Positions 34,391 to 46,213 of a stretch of DNA of 64,000 nucleotides are shown here, piece by piece. The first letter of the stretch is position 1. Every line of letters begins with the position of its first letter. Source of the DNA: Aplysia californica (lineage: Eukaryota > Mollusca > Gastropoda > Aplysiida > Aplysiidae). The notes under the pieces were generated by a model. The model saw nothing but the letters and a program-made list of their open reading frames with translations. It searched no databases and was not told the origin of the DNA. Made by a program: the position numbers and the translations under genes. Where the stretch lies: positions 848,096 to 912,095 of the forward strand of contig NW_004797415.1 of the NCBI RefSeq assembly GCF_000002075.1, written 5' to 3'.

Positions 34391-35339
34391 ATTCCACCGC
34401 ATCATGTCACAAATCTTCCCAGACATTACATTATTCAACTTGATGTCCACTTCTTCACAATTACGTTAACTCCAACAATACCTTGCGTCCCACAACGTTA
34501 ACTCTTTAACCCTTTAGTCATTACACTAACTTCTTCACCATTACGTTAACTTCCAACAATACCTTGCGTCCCACAACGTTAACTCTTTAATCATTACATT
34601 AACTTCTTCAGCATTATGTGAACTCCTACTTCACTTATTAATTTCTTCAAAATAATGTTAATTCGTTCAGCATCATGCTGACTACAGCAGTGTTTTGTTA
34701 ACTCTTTCAACATCATGTTAACTCCTTTATTGCCTGACATCAGGCGATCCCAACCTTCTTCAATCGCAAATAACTTGATTTCTATTCAAGATACACGGGT
34801 ATTTTTAGCTAAAAAATAAGACAAAGGAATAAGCTTTGAGGCAGCTTAAAAACTGACAAGCACCTGATTCCACCGCATCATGTCACAAATCTTCCCAGAC
34901 ATTACATTATTCAACTTGATGTCCACTTCTTCACAATTACGTTAACTCCAACAATACCTTGCGTCCCACAACGTTAACTCTTTAACCCTTTAGTCATTAC
35001 ACTAACTTCTTCACCATTACGTTAACTTCCAACAATACCTTGCGTCCCACAACGTTAACTCTTTAATCATTACATTAACTTCTTCAGCATTATGTGAACT
35101 CCTACTTCACTTATTAATTTCTTCAAAATAATGTTAATTCGTTCAGCATCATGCTGACTACAGCAGTGTTTTGTTAACTCTTTCAACATCATGTTAACTC
35201 CTTTATTGCCTGACATCAGGCGATCCCAACCTTCTTCAATCGCAAATAACTTGATTTCTATTCAAGATACACGGGTATTTTTAGCTAAAAATTAAGACAA
35301 AGGAATAAGCTTTGAGGCAGCTTAAAAACTGACAAGCAC
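34261..35339. repeat. Tandem array, 476-base unit, nearly identical copies
   Basis: 'acatcaggcgatcccaacct' starts at 34261, 34737 and 35213, an exact spacing of 476. Two full units and part of a third agree almost base for base (one difference noticed, aaaaaataag versus aaaaattaag). Each unit starts with the end of TIR element B, then holds short inner repeats around 'cacaacgttaactcttta'. The array runs into a gap. Confidence 0.95.
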
Positions 35340-35439
35340 NNNNNNNNNNNNNNNNNNNNNNNNNNNNNNNNNNNNNNNNNNNNNNNNNNNNNNNNNNNNN
35401 NNNNNNNNNNNNNNNNNNNNNNNNNNNNNNNNNNNNNNN
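35340..35439. other. Assembly gap (100 N)
   Basis: Exactly 100 N, the usual filler for a gap of unknown size, placed inside the third unit of the 476-base array. The array is therefore probably longer in the genome. Confidence 1.
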
Positions 35440-35847
35440 CCCCCCAAATGTAATAAATAAATAAAAATCCCCCTCTCAAAATAAAATGGGTTTGAATAAC
35501 AAATGTATGAAAAAAAAAACGTGGATCTGTGCAAGACACAAATTCAATCAGCAATAACAATCACACAACATTACGTAAACTTATATGAAGCACCCAAGAC
35601 TTGATTAAAGCCATGAGATACCTTCCCCTTCCTCCCTCTGCTTACTCCAGATCCACTTAGGCCTGTAAAGGTTACAAAATAAACAAAACAAGAATTTTTC
35701 ACACACCATCACGACTAATATTAAAAGTGAATAAAGAGGCTCATTGAATGCTCCGCACTATAAATAATTTAATGAGAACACTCAAGGAAAAAAAAAAGAG
35801 AACAGCACTGCAGAAATGAAAAATCAGAATAAAGCTTGAATGTTTTG

Positions 35848-35975
35848 TTTGAGTAACTGGAAGCACATTGACACAATATCAATCATTTAGTGCAGAGAAA
35901 ATATAAGACAGACAGAAAGAAACAAAAGAGGGAAAGAGAAGAATAATAAGTACATACCAGTAGCGCCATCAACGA
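35848..35975 (+). repeat. Family C dispersed repeat
   Basis: 'aagcacattgacacaatatc', 'aatcatttagtgcagagaaa', 'agacagacagaaagaaacaa', 'gtacataccagtagcgccat'. Confidence 0.7.
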
Positions 35976-36343
35976 CCCCCTTGTACAAAGTAAAATAAAA
36001 CAATGTCACAAGCACACCTTTGAAGGGGGAAAAAATGTGAAATTGTATAGGTTCAACACCCTTACAACACTGTAAGGTTATTTAAGAGGCGGTCCTTTGA
36101 AATAAAACGTACATGATATGCATGGCAGAAATGTGTCACAGAATAAAAGATATGCAAAACAGGAAATTCGCTTCACTGTGACATGCATAAAAGTCAACAA
36201 TATATCATCACAAACTGGAAACAGTAGCACGCCATTGCTGGTCGCCCCAGTGCAGCGTCGTATTTTTCAACTAAGTTAAGGATAATGTATCTTGCTTGAA
36301 GTGACAGGTCCCTGGCCACCCACCCCAAAGCTGCAGTGCCATG

Positions 36344-36570
36344 ATATCAGTGGTCTAGTGGTTAGAATATCTAAACTGTAAGGCTGTGGGTTCAAATCCC
36401 GTCAGGGGCCCTGACGCGTCCCTGGGAATGGCACTTTACATGAATTTTTCTCACTTCACCCAGGAGGAAATGGGTGCCTGGCTATGGACAGTGAAAGATC
36501 TTGTCATTTTGTTAGTGTTTTAGTGCTTGTATTCAGCAGCTTGCACTGTGTACATCCCTTAAAGCTGAAA
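36344..36570 (+). mobile_element. tRNA-derived SINE (type 4)
   Basis: Head 'cagtggtctagtggttagaa' holds an A box, and 'gggttcaaatcccg' a B box. The body 'ccctgggaatggcactttac', 'tctcacttcacccaggagga', 'aatgggtgcctggct' resembles a SINE body that I recall from several invertebrate genomes. It is not a working tRNA gene: the acceptor stem does not pair and a long body follows. Confidence 0.75.
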
Positions 36571-37179
36571 ATATCAAAAACCAGTAAACATCCAGTTACT
36601 ATGGATATAATGTACTTTATGAATACATGCATGTGATTAGTCCATACTGCTATTTTTGCAACATGCGACTCATTTTTTCGTGGCGCCTTACAAATAGCAG
36701 TATCAATCTTAACAACATTCTATCATAGTGCTGTAGAAAAGAGGCACAACCAACATGAAAAAAAACCAAATGGCATTTTTATAATATAACAACAAAACAA
36801 TGGGGGTAAATGGTCTCATAGAAATATAATATAACAGAAAATTAGATGACCACAACAAAACGATAAATGACAATACAAGCAATAACAAATGTATATATAT
36901 AAGTAAGCTTCACTTGATAAAACATAAACCTTTTGAGCATGGTTGGGTGAAATTCACCTCTTCAATCAACACGGTTCCTTCCTTACACAAATCTAAAACA
37001 ATACTTGAAAACGTTCTGTATTGCAGGTAGAGTACAGGTAAACTGTTTGAGAACTCATTCAAGCACATTTCCAGCAGAGGAGTGAAAAAACGTCAGAAAA
37101 GAACATATTGTCAGCAAGCTGTCCAGTTGTTGCAAGTCCAGAAAGCAAAATTTTTCAGGAGAGAAAAAAACCCTGTTTT

Positions 37180-37350
37180 ATTCTTTTGAGTGAACCTACA
37201 TTATATGCATTTTTTGGGCCTTTTTCAACATTGAGAATTAGAACTTGAATTTCAACAAAATACTTATCCAGCACATCCAACCAATACCAAAGGTTAAGAA
37301 AATGCAATTTCAAAAAATTAAAAAATTTTGGACAAAGTACATCTGAACAG
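37180..37350 (-). repeat. Repeat family A, inverted copy
   Basis: Reverse complement gives 'cagatgtactttgtccaaaa', 'tggtattggttggatgtgct', 'taagtattttgttgaaattc', matching 25620-25785. Confidence 0.6.
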
Positions 37351-38464
37351 CAGGCTGACATTATGGGGCAACAGTATTTTACAGTCAATGGAAATCTCAC
37401 TTTCTCCCTCCCTCCCCCCTCCTGAAACAAAAAAATTGCTTCCCATTCAGCAGGCAACATCTGATGTAACCATGAAAATAAACTGAAAACTTTCCCTTAC
37501 CCAAGCTAAAGTCTAACAGTACAAGCACGGCTCAGACCATAGGAAAAGAGCATCGGAGTATTGTTGGATTTAAAACCAGACACAATGTCGAGCACTCTAT
37601 ATTTCAATTAATTTTTCTTATTTTTCTTTCACAACCCGAAAGGAAGATGCATTATACGGAACAGAATTAGACACACTTGAGAATCAATCCTCCTTACAAA
37701 TATGCAATCATCCTTAAAAAAACCAACAACACTTCTTTTAACATCAGTACGGTTGGTTCTGAACATACCAGTTAAAGCACATAAGGCATACAATTTGAAA
37801 AAAATATGTACGACCAAAATGCTTTAGCCAATCTACTTTCTTCCACTATTAACCCTTTAGCCTGTTGCATATATTACCCTCACGAGTTCTTGTTCCTTCA
37901 GGACCAGTCATATATTTGTCCCTCTCAGGGCACTGGCCACCTCAAATCCAGTCACATACTTTAACCACAATCTAGCTAATTGTCTCTGAAAAATATGACA
38001 TCCCTTTCGAAAGAAAAATAATTAACTCTGTTTAACCCTGATTTACAAGATGCAGAATGGTTAGAAAACATTGGAGTTATTAATTTGTAACTTTCTGGGA
38101 AGCCGATGTTTTTGAGCATTCTGGGGTCTGCTAGGGTTATGATATGGATTATAAAGCGTACAGAGCCTGCTGTTGAGTTGCTATACAAATACTATTTATT
38201 ATGATTATCATTATTATTATCAATATTATACATTTTTTTAGCGTGATACTAAAGATAAGCACAATTGCCGAGAAAAATGACTATGTAATTAAACAGGTGT
38301 GGGGACATTAGAGTATGAAATAGAAAAATACAAGCTCAGAGATGTTGTGATGTACATCACAAGTAAGGAAAGTAGAACCACCTCAAAATAACAACAACAG
38401 GGACATTTGTTTAGTTTCTAAGAGGCACACAAGAGTCTGGAACACATTTCAGGGGATACCATGG

Positions 38465-38670
38465 ATTGACCATGATGACAGACTGGCCCAAAACAGAGAT
38501 TTTTTCCTCCCAAGGGAGATTATGACTGATGACAGGTTATTCCTAAAGAGAGATAATTCCTGATGACCAAATTATCCCTAATGAGAGACTGATGAGAATC
38601 TGATGAGACCGGGTCCCTGAAGAGCAACATTCCCAAAGAGAGACTATCCTTGAAGGAGGATTATCTCTGT
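38465..38670. repeat. Minisatellite, unit about 30-36 bases
   Basis: Five to six loose units with 'agagagattat..ctgatgac' (aaagagagataattcctgat, aatgagagactgatgagaat, aaagagagactatccttgaa). Non-coding. Confidence 0.6.
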
Positions 38671-39099
38671 AAAAATAGGTCCTTGCAAAGAGCTAGATTT
38701 CTGGGTATTATAAACGAAGGCTGAACATGAGCACTGACGCAAAAGAGCAATATGAAGCACACACATACAATGCTGAGGTCCACTGGGGAAGACAAACTAA
38801 TCTTGTGCTGAAAATAAAACATATAAACAGAAAAAAAAGAGGAAAAATTGTTCAACCACCCTCTACCCTCTCACACCTAAGATACCTTTTTGGTATTGTA
38901 ACATTAGTAGTCCCGAGCAGAAAGAATTAAAAATTTCACAAGGATGCAATATTTGAACCACTAGAAATAAAATCGTGAATGAATAAAGAAAGAGATGAAG
39001 ATATCCTCAGTGAGTAGTCTACACCAAGAGCAAAGCGATATGGCAGTGCTAATCCCTACGGTACCGGCGATCACGGCCTGCACTGTTTTGGAACCTAGT

Positions 39100-39340
39100 T
39101 TAAGTCTAATGTAAAACTGTAAACTGTTGATGATTTAGGCCCTCAACAACACAATTTAGATTATTTAGAAGGCGGGCTGCTTCTACCATGCCTGTCAGGG
39201 TCACCCCCAGCTGACAAAGATGCAATTTCCCAGCAGACAAATGGAGCTCCTGGGTGTAAAAAAACCCAACCTCCCAACACTAGAACTGAACTCACGTCTT
39301 CAGCCTAGCAAAGCATCTAATACACCAAAGACACCACTGA
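39100..39340 (-). repeat. SINE (type 2), - strand
   Basis: Reverse complement has a head near 39340, then 'tagttctagtgttgggaggt', 'ggtgaccctgacaggcatgg', 'gaagcagcccgccttctaaa' and 'ctaaatcatc', matching the 19731 copy. Confidence 0.6.
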
Positions 39341-40090
39341 CATTGCTTAGCAAAACCTTCATATTCAAACAACAATAGATGACAAGCAATTATGTCTTCA
39401 ACATTAGTGACAAAGACATTATATTTTATGAACAAAGTAAGACTCATACACTCGTTAATATTTTGCAAATTCAAACCAGAGAAAACAAACCACGACTGCA
39501 CCTTGCTGTGACAAGGAAAATTATCTCAAGGAATAACAAACAACAACAAAAATGCCAGAAACTAGACCACCAAGCTCCCTTAAAACCACTCCCATCCTTC
39601 CTTCAGATTAAAAAAAACAAACTATAACCCCCCCCCCCTCTCCCTCAGCAAACTACACACCTACATCCTTTCAGCTATTTAAAGAGGTAAACATTTCAGG
39701 GACCCCAAAACTCATTGCAAAAATCCTATGAAGAGTAATAAAATAGTATATACAAAAGAAAAATCCAACCAGAAAATAAAATTTAGAATTCGGCTATAAC
39801 CACTACAGACATTTCTAGGCTTTTCCTTATCCCTGAAAAGAAAAATCATAATCACTTTCAAGCCAAGGACCTAAACCACTTTTTCATCCCAACAAAATTT
39901 TGAGGTAAGAGAAAAAGTAATCTTACGGAAACTGAAAGTACAAAATGCTGAGTGCTCTATAATCATATTCAAACAAAAGCACACAGATTCAAAAAGTAGT
40001 TCTGACCAAAAATGTGTATACTCCAGACCCTTTGGTCCAAAAGACATGAAAAGAATTTGAGCAAGGTATGTCTTCGCCTTAAACCACATA

Positions 40091-40280
40091 CAGTTGAACC
40101 TGCTCTAACGGCCTTTGTCCAAGACTGTCACCAGCACAACTGTACAAATAACCACTCCCCACACTCTCCCCCAACCCTCCCCTTGCGTTTGAAAAAATAT
40201 AACAACAGTCCAAGATATTCGCCTGATTCAGAAAACCTATTTTTTTCTTGACAATGGGTTGTTGCCTCGGACAAATTGAG
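40091..40280. mobile_element. Short TIR element (MITE), copy 3
   Basis: Begins TA CAGTTGAACCTGCTCTAACG and contains 'gtccaagactgtcacc', 'ccttgcg' and 'cttgacaatgggttgttgcc', the parts of the 12225 and 12569 copies in the other orientation. The right end is degenerate. Confidence 0.55.
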
Positions 40281-41304
40281 TATATATGCAATTCATGGAT
40301 ACGGATAAACTATCTAAATATGGGGTGAGCAAAAATCTTTAGTGAAAGAGCATACAAGTAAGTAAGTTTTCCATTAAAAAAAAAAATCCACAGCAACCAT
40401 AGCAATTTCATATTCAAGCATTATCACCAAATGTGTTTCAACAAAATTATTGTAGACATTAGAGAACAAAGATACATTTCAGTATGGGTATTTTTGCACC
40501 CTGTTCTGCCTTTGTTTATATGAAGCTTCTCAGCAGTAGATAGAAACCTAAAAAATCAATTTTTGTCTGAAAAGCTATCCATTCCTTTAAAGACTCTAGC
40601 TGATGTCAAGAATCAAATAGGCCTAAATAATAAAATAATGAGAGTCCATTAGTCTTAGGAAGAATTTGCATTCCAGAGAGCTAAAAAGCTAAACCTTCAA
40701 TTCTTGAGAGCTAAAGATATAAAAAATATTGGTGTCTTCTCTTTCTGTAGAAGATTCGCAAACGAACCAAGAGCTGAGGATCAGCTAGACAGGTCTTACA
40801 AGTAACACTTACACTGCAGAAAATAAAACACCGTTTGATGTGAACATAACAGTAACATATCTTTTATCTTATTGTGATTTATTTATGTCTTCTGTGTCCA
40901 GTTAGAAGAAATAGCATGCTTATATATTTTGCAAGAAATCTCAAAGAGCTTGGTTTATATTTAAAATTATTTTTAAAAAAACATTTCTCTATGTTTGATT
41001 TTAAAAAAAAAACTAAGATAAAAAAAAAGAACGACATTTCTCTTTTCAGCATAACACAGGAAAATATAAAAAAGAGAAAATCTGTGATTATGAACCTTGC
41101 AGTAATAATAATATGCAGATTCTCTTTAAGTTTGTGGGGAGCAGGGAGCTATAAACCAGCATGAGGACCTGAGAAAATTGCACACATATTTGGTCACTTT
41201 TAAGGACGAGCAGGCTAACAAAGATTTTGGGGGTTTCCAAAAATCTTGCCCTGCATCAAAAGTGGGCATTACCCTATCTATAGGAGAAGTTTGGTTTTTT
41301 AGTT

Positions 41305-41725
41305 TTCTCTAGTTTTAGTTTTAGAAGAGGTCTTACTGCGCTTGCAACTGCATAAGGTCATATGAGCGCCAAGGGTTATGCGTCAACAGAGACGTCCTTA
41401 CAGGGAATCAGACTTACTCTGCTCACCTCTCTAGCCTCAACAGCACAAAGTCTGCTTCGACTATCAAGGCACCCCGGAAATAGCAGGTCACAAGAGTGTG
41501 ACAAACATACAAAAGAAGTAGAGGAAAAATGACGATATTAAGGACCAGGAAAGGAAAAGCAGCAGTTCCCTGTTGCAGTACAGGCACAGTTATGACCATG
41601 ACATTGATGAATCAGCCCATTTACAATTCTACTGTGCGTAAGAACAGGTTAATGTTCCCCCTTTGGAAATGGCCAAAAGATACTTCAGTCAGTAGCACTG
41701 CCCCAGGGGGTTCAAAGTTTGGTTT
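41305..41725 (-). mobile_element. SINE-like repeat sharing the SINE tail (type 5), copy 1
   Basis: About 400 bases match 60995-61370 closely ('aatcagacttactctgctca', 'actatcaaggcaccccggaa', 'gatacttcagtcagtagcac'). The low-coordinate end carries 'gcttgcaactgcataaggtc' and 'atatgagcgcc', the reverse complement of the 3' tail of the tRNA SINEs. No tRNA head is seen. Confidence 0.75.
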
Positions 41726-41983
41726 CATTGGTGTGTATGATTGGTTATAGAGAAAACTCTCTTTGTCTTTTAAAGAAACTGAACAAGGGTCCAAAAACTT
41801 TACCTTCGATTTTCTCAATACAGTATTTTTTGGGATAGCCCCCTTGTACTTAAAAGCGACCATTTTTAACACCATACTTGAATAAAGGCCTTAGTCAGAC
41901 TTAAACCAGATTCAAACTGACTTGTTGTGGCATCCCCTACCCGACAGCCCATCTTTATGGCTTAAGACAATCTATTTTGTTTG

Positions 41984-42515
41984 TTTGAGTAGAGAGAAGC
42001 ACATTGACACTATAACACAGACCTGTCAACTACTCCAAGAACAAAAAAGAGGAGTTTTCCTCAGGATCCTCCCCAAAAATATGAGCTTTACAAAAAAATC
42101 AAGCCCCCAGAACATCAGTAGATTAAGATTACACAAACAAACAGTGGAAAATAAACATGTATAGCAATTACATGCAAATAAAAATGTGTTCCATCACGTT
42201 ATTTACCATAAGCCACACAAATATTGCAAATAAACGAGAATAAAATGTGCATTTTCGCATCAATTACGACAAGTCGCATACAAACTCATGATGGGACATG
42301 GAATTCAAGAAAAATTACAGATTTTATACGAATTCGATCAGTTATTTGACAGGCATAAAAATAATAATAATCAGAGAGGTCTGATTTTATTGGAGTACTT
42401 GGCAGGTCTGCAGCATAATGGTTATGCAGTGCAGGAAAAAAGCAAGACAAACAGAAACAACCGAGGGAGAGGAAAGAAGTAGGGGCATTACAGTTGACCA
42501 CCACCCACAAAAGGC
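41984..42515 (+). repeat. Family C repeat split by a TIR element
   Basis: The left piece 'gagtagagagaagcacattg' and the right piece 'gcaagacaaacagaaacaac' plus 'agaagtaggggcattacagt' are parts of one family C copy. The middle is the insertion 42019-42409. Confidence 0.6.
42019..42409. mobile_element. TIR element inside family C copy (391 bases)
   Basis: AGACCTGTCAACTACTCCAA on the left and TTGGAGTACTTGGCAGGTCT on the right are inverted repeats with two mismatches in 20. No coding potential. It must be younger than the family C copy it interrupts. Confidence 0.75.
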
Positions 42516-44335
42516 ATAAATGCACCCAAAAAAACATCTTTTTTTTATTTTTAGATTTCAACAAAACCATGATGACTTACGTTGACCTGTATCATGGCAC
42601 ACTGACCATAAGTTCTATGCGAATCATATTTTTAAAATGCATCAACAAAGTTAAGAAAGAAAAGACTAAAACATGATAAACTCTTTTTTGATTATGAGAG
42701 TCATAAAATATTCTTTTTTAACCCGTCCAGCTGAATCTTTTCTGAAACAGAGAGAAAGAAATTCAAAAACGTTTCTTTTCAACATCAGCAAAGTTTTTCA
42801 TATGTTCATAAAAAATGGTAATACTGTAGCATTATTTGCAAAATGTTACCATTAGAAAGCGTAGACAACAAAATTTAATTTAATAATATTCACTTCGTAG
42901 TTCGTCAAAGTTACCCGCAGGAATACAATAGACTGTTAAAAAATTAATTTGAATATTAGTTGAGGCCAAAACAGGAAACAAATAAAATGTAATGCACATT
43001 TCGTAAACACTGGCCGTATATATAACACTCATAAACACTGGCCGTATATATAACACAAAATGCATGACAAAAACCGCCCAAAAACACCTTTCCAAACTCT
43101 CTACCATTCTTAAAATCTCCACATTTCCATCAAAGTTTGCAAAGAGAAACTTCACAGAAGAACAACATTTTGACTTGGGCTCAACACAAGAGTAAAAAAT
43201 AATGAAGCCCCCAGCTCCTGTCGGGCATTACTTTCTAAAGCTGACACATGAGACAAAAAGAACATACCGGGATAGGATCAACGGGTTCACATACAAAAAC
43301 ACTCCTTCCCCACACCCTCCCTCATTCTGTCTATCCCACTTCACAGCACTGGGCTGACGAGCAGATGCTTGCATGTGACAGGATCAACAATTAGAACAAA
43401 CCACTTAAAAGCATCCAGTCCAACAAACCAGACCCATCACATTCTAGACACACTTGCCAAGAAGTACCCTGAGGTTTAAAAAAAATTCTTTTAAGCATCT
43501 CTACATCAAGGTGACAAGTTCCGTAAATTATTCTGGTCAAAGTGATATGTTCATAAATCATTCATATAAAACAATAGGACTAGATCTAGTGGGAAACATC
43601 ATGTTTATGTGGGAAACAATATCAAAGCAAAAACAAAGTGCACGCGGGAAGCCTGAAAAATACAGACATTTGAATGTGATGACTAGATTGTCTCTATGTA
43701 TCTCATTATGTCATCACTCGGTCATCGCACGGGAACAGTTTTAACACAGAAGAATATTGTTCAACCCAGTCAAGAATTCATTGGGGACAAAACTGAAAAT
43801 TGAAATACATGGATAATTACAGAGACATCTTAAAACTCAACAAAATGCCTTAACAACTAAAAAGTGCACAAGCAAGCCTATGCTTAGCACTAAGATATGA
43901 CCAAGCCACATCTGCTTCAAGCTTATGCCTATTCCGATTGCACCCAATCTCAAGTGAGCAGATGCTTCCACCAGACTGGGGTAGAATTATAAAATGAAGA
44001 TCCTTTTGTCACAATATTAGATAGCAGTATTATAAACAAAGGACAATTATACGCTACGAACAACCAAAGACTTCAAGAATAGTAGGCTTGAATACATTTT
44101 GAGACTATGAAAGAACATGACAAACTTGTGAAGAATATATGTGTTACAACCACGACGAAACAATATTTCAGAAGAATGGCAGAATCGTCACCTCAAAGTT
44201 TCAGGAAAATTCTGGATTTTGACATTTTAATAAAAATATCACGTTACATAAATGGATGTCCACACATTACTTAAGTAACATCTGTTGTGCATTATGCCTG
44301 TCATCATACATACATAATATCACTGTGCATTTCAC
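42516..44335. other. Intergenic stretch, no gene recognised
   Basis: AT-rich. The only structure seen is a 28-base tandem pair 'taaacactggccgtatatat..aacac' at 43005-43055. Confidence 0.4.
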
Positions 44336-44339
44336 CTGT

Positions 44340-44570
44340 CAGCATGGTCAGCTGCGTTGTTATTATGCTAGACTACAATAAGCGGACAGACGTTCAAATC
44401 CCCAACAAGGGGTTTTCAACTTGCGCTGTTTTGGGGAGTTTTTATGGCTCTCCACCCACTTTGTCTGGTCCTATCGGAGATGGGCATCAAATTCAGAGAT
44501 CCCGTCTCTCCAATAATCTTCGTGTTAAAAGGGGCATTAAACCTGTACAATGACCAGCGACCCCTGCCAG
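44340..44570 (+). repeat. SINE-like element (type 3)
   Basis: A B-box-like 'cgttcaaatcccc' is followed by 'ctttgtctggtcctatcgga', 'gatgggcatcaaat' and 'ggggcattaaacctgtacaa', matching 11300-11495. Confidence 0.5.
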
Positions 44571-44884
44571 CCATCTCTCTCTGCGAAAACATGAAAAAAT
44601 TTCCTTTGAGACTAGGTGTATTATACACAAATCTTCTGACGTAAGTGCTGCGAGAAAGGTCATACTTCAAGAAGCCGTCTTATAGACCCAGGCAGTCACA
44701 GTAGTCTTACGTAAGAATCCCCATCTGCCATCATAGATGACAAATATCAGTCTGAACCAACATGAAGATTCTCTCACTAACTGAAACCCATCGGCTTTAA
44801 TTGTCACCACTGGAGAGAACATAATCAATTTCTTAGAGGAGCTTGGATGACCTATGCTCTTGGGTGTAATTTGGTGATTTGTCA

Positions 44885-45000
44885 CTGTTTTAGGCCCCCC
44901 TTGGCACAAGTTAGACCATTCATGAAGCAGGCTACTTCAACGCTGTCTGTCAGAGTCAACTCATGTTAAAAGGGATAAAACATCCTAGTAGACATACAGA
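44885..45000 (-). repeat. SINE body fragment (type 2), - strand
   Basis: Reverse complement contains 'tgactctgacagacagcgtt', 'gaagtagcctgcttcatgaa', 'tggtcta', as in other type 2 bodies. Confidence 0.45.
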
Positions 45001-45116
45001 TAAAAATAATAGTTCATCTATCAATTCCCGTCAATAACAAAGCAGAGAGAGCTAACCAATAAAATGACTCCACTTGGGAGTCACAATCATTCCTCAGCAT
45101 GTAAGAGCAAAGAGAT

Positions 45117-45274
45117 GTACATTCAAACCAGCTCAAGATAATCACTTGTGCATACAACCAATTTCTACGTCCTTTCTTTTATGTTTTTATTATAATGACA
45201 CAGTTCAAACCGCCCACCTAAGACAACCATTTTCTTCCTCAACAATGGGTGGCTGTCTTGAACAATTTTAACTG
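45117..45274. mobile_element. Short TIR element (MITE), copy 4
   Basis: Right end 'caattttaactg' plus TA, with 'caatgggtggctgtcttgaa' inside. Left end 'acattcaaaccagctcaag'. Same family as 12225, 12569 and 40091. Confidence 0.55.
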
Positions 45275-46118
45275 TATCATTACAAAACAGATGCTAATGG
45301 TATTATTCAACTTGAATCAGAATTAACCCTGTCATATACAAAGCACTACTAGTGAAACAAATATTTCTGCTTCAGATGGTACAACTGACTTGAGCCATGT
45401 AATGAGCGCTGTAAGCCAGACAGGGACAAGCACTAAATAAATTAAATTCATCATATATAACCGGAAAAAGGATTTGCCTCATGAAAGGTTCGGTGGTAAT
45501 AAAAATGAAAAGCGAGTGGTTAACCTGAATACTAAAAGAATACATTCACTTCACTGTGAACATTCTAATTCTGTCAGTCAAAATGCAAATGTGTGTTCAA
45601 ATAATGAGGCACACATTTATTGGCAGTTTGAAAGTAGAAACACAAATTCTACTCCTATGGGTACCACACTAATCCTTTTTTTTTTCACAGTATCAATTTG
45701 GCACAGAAAATATGTGTACAAGTACAAAGAATGTTCCTGTACGACATAAAAGTTTGAACTGATAATATTACCTGCTTATACAGTTGGATTTCAGATGCAC
45801 CTTTGGGGGAGGGAGGGGGGGATGTGTTTGTGTGTTCTAACATAGGAACATAAGGGGGAAAAATACGATATAACAAGACTGACAACAATAACTTTTGAGT
45901 GACAATAGTCTTGAATAAGGGAACATCTTGACACATTCAGGACACTTCCCAGTATTGAAAACCCCTCCACATTTGACCCGTTTCCATAACAACGCTACAG
46001 ATCTCATTTCCTACTTCCAGCAATCTTGAGGCAGTTTAGTAACAAGAGTATTTCCTTTAATATTACATAACACCAAATCTCAACTGGTACTGAAGTCCTC
46101 AGGAACAAAGAAAGCCTT
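45275..46118 (-). other. Probable 3' untranslated region of gene B and flank
   Basis: Non-coding on the - strand after the stop at 46119. The first good AATAAA on the - strand is at 45621-45616, giving a 3' UTR of about 500 bases. Confidence 0.4.
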
Positions 46119-46213
46119 TCACGCGACTGTATCCTGCACACCCTCCACAGCCGATGGAGCTGAGTTATTCATCAAAGTCTCTTCCTGCCTGGCCTGTTCT
46201 GTTGCTGGCTCAT
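46119..46213 (-). CDS. Gene B coding exon 7 (C-terminal tail)
   Basis: Acceptor accaccacag, stop TGA at 46121-46119. 95 nt. Reads DEPATEQARQEETLMNNSAP.., which aligns with gene A KREEHVKQEETLINRSS. The two support each other. Confidence 0.85.

Noticed and set aside
34261-35339. Tandem coding repeats
   Set aside because: Every frame of the 476-base unit has stops, and the unit contains a transposon end.
36344-36420. A genuine tRNA gene
   Set aside because: A and B boxes are present, but a matching acceptor stem and a clean 3' end are missing, and a SINE body follows. The same applies to the heads at 841, 29904, 49836 and 51331.
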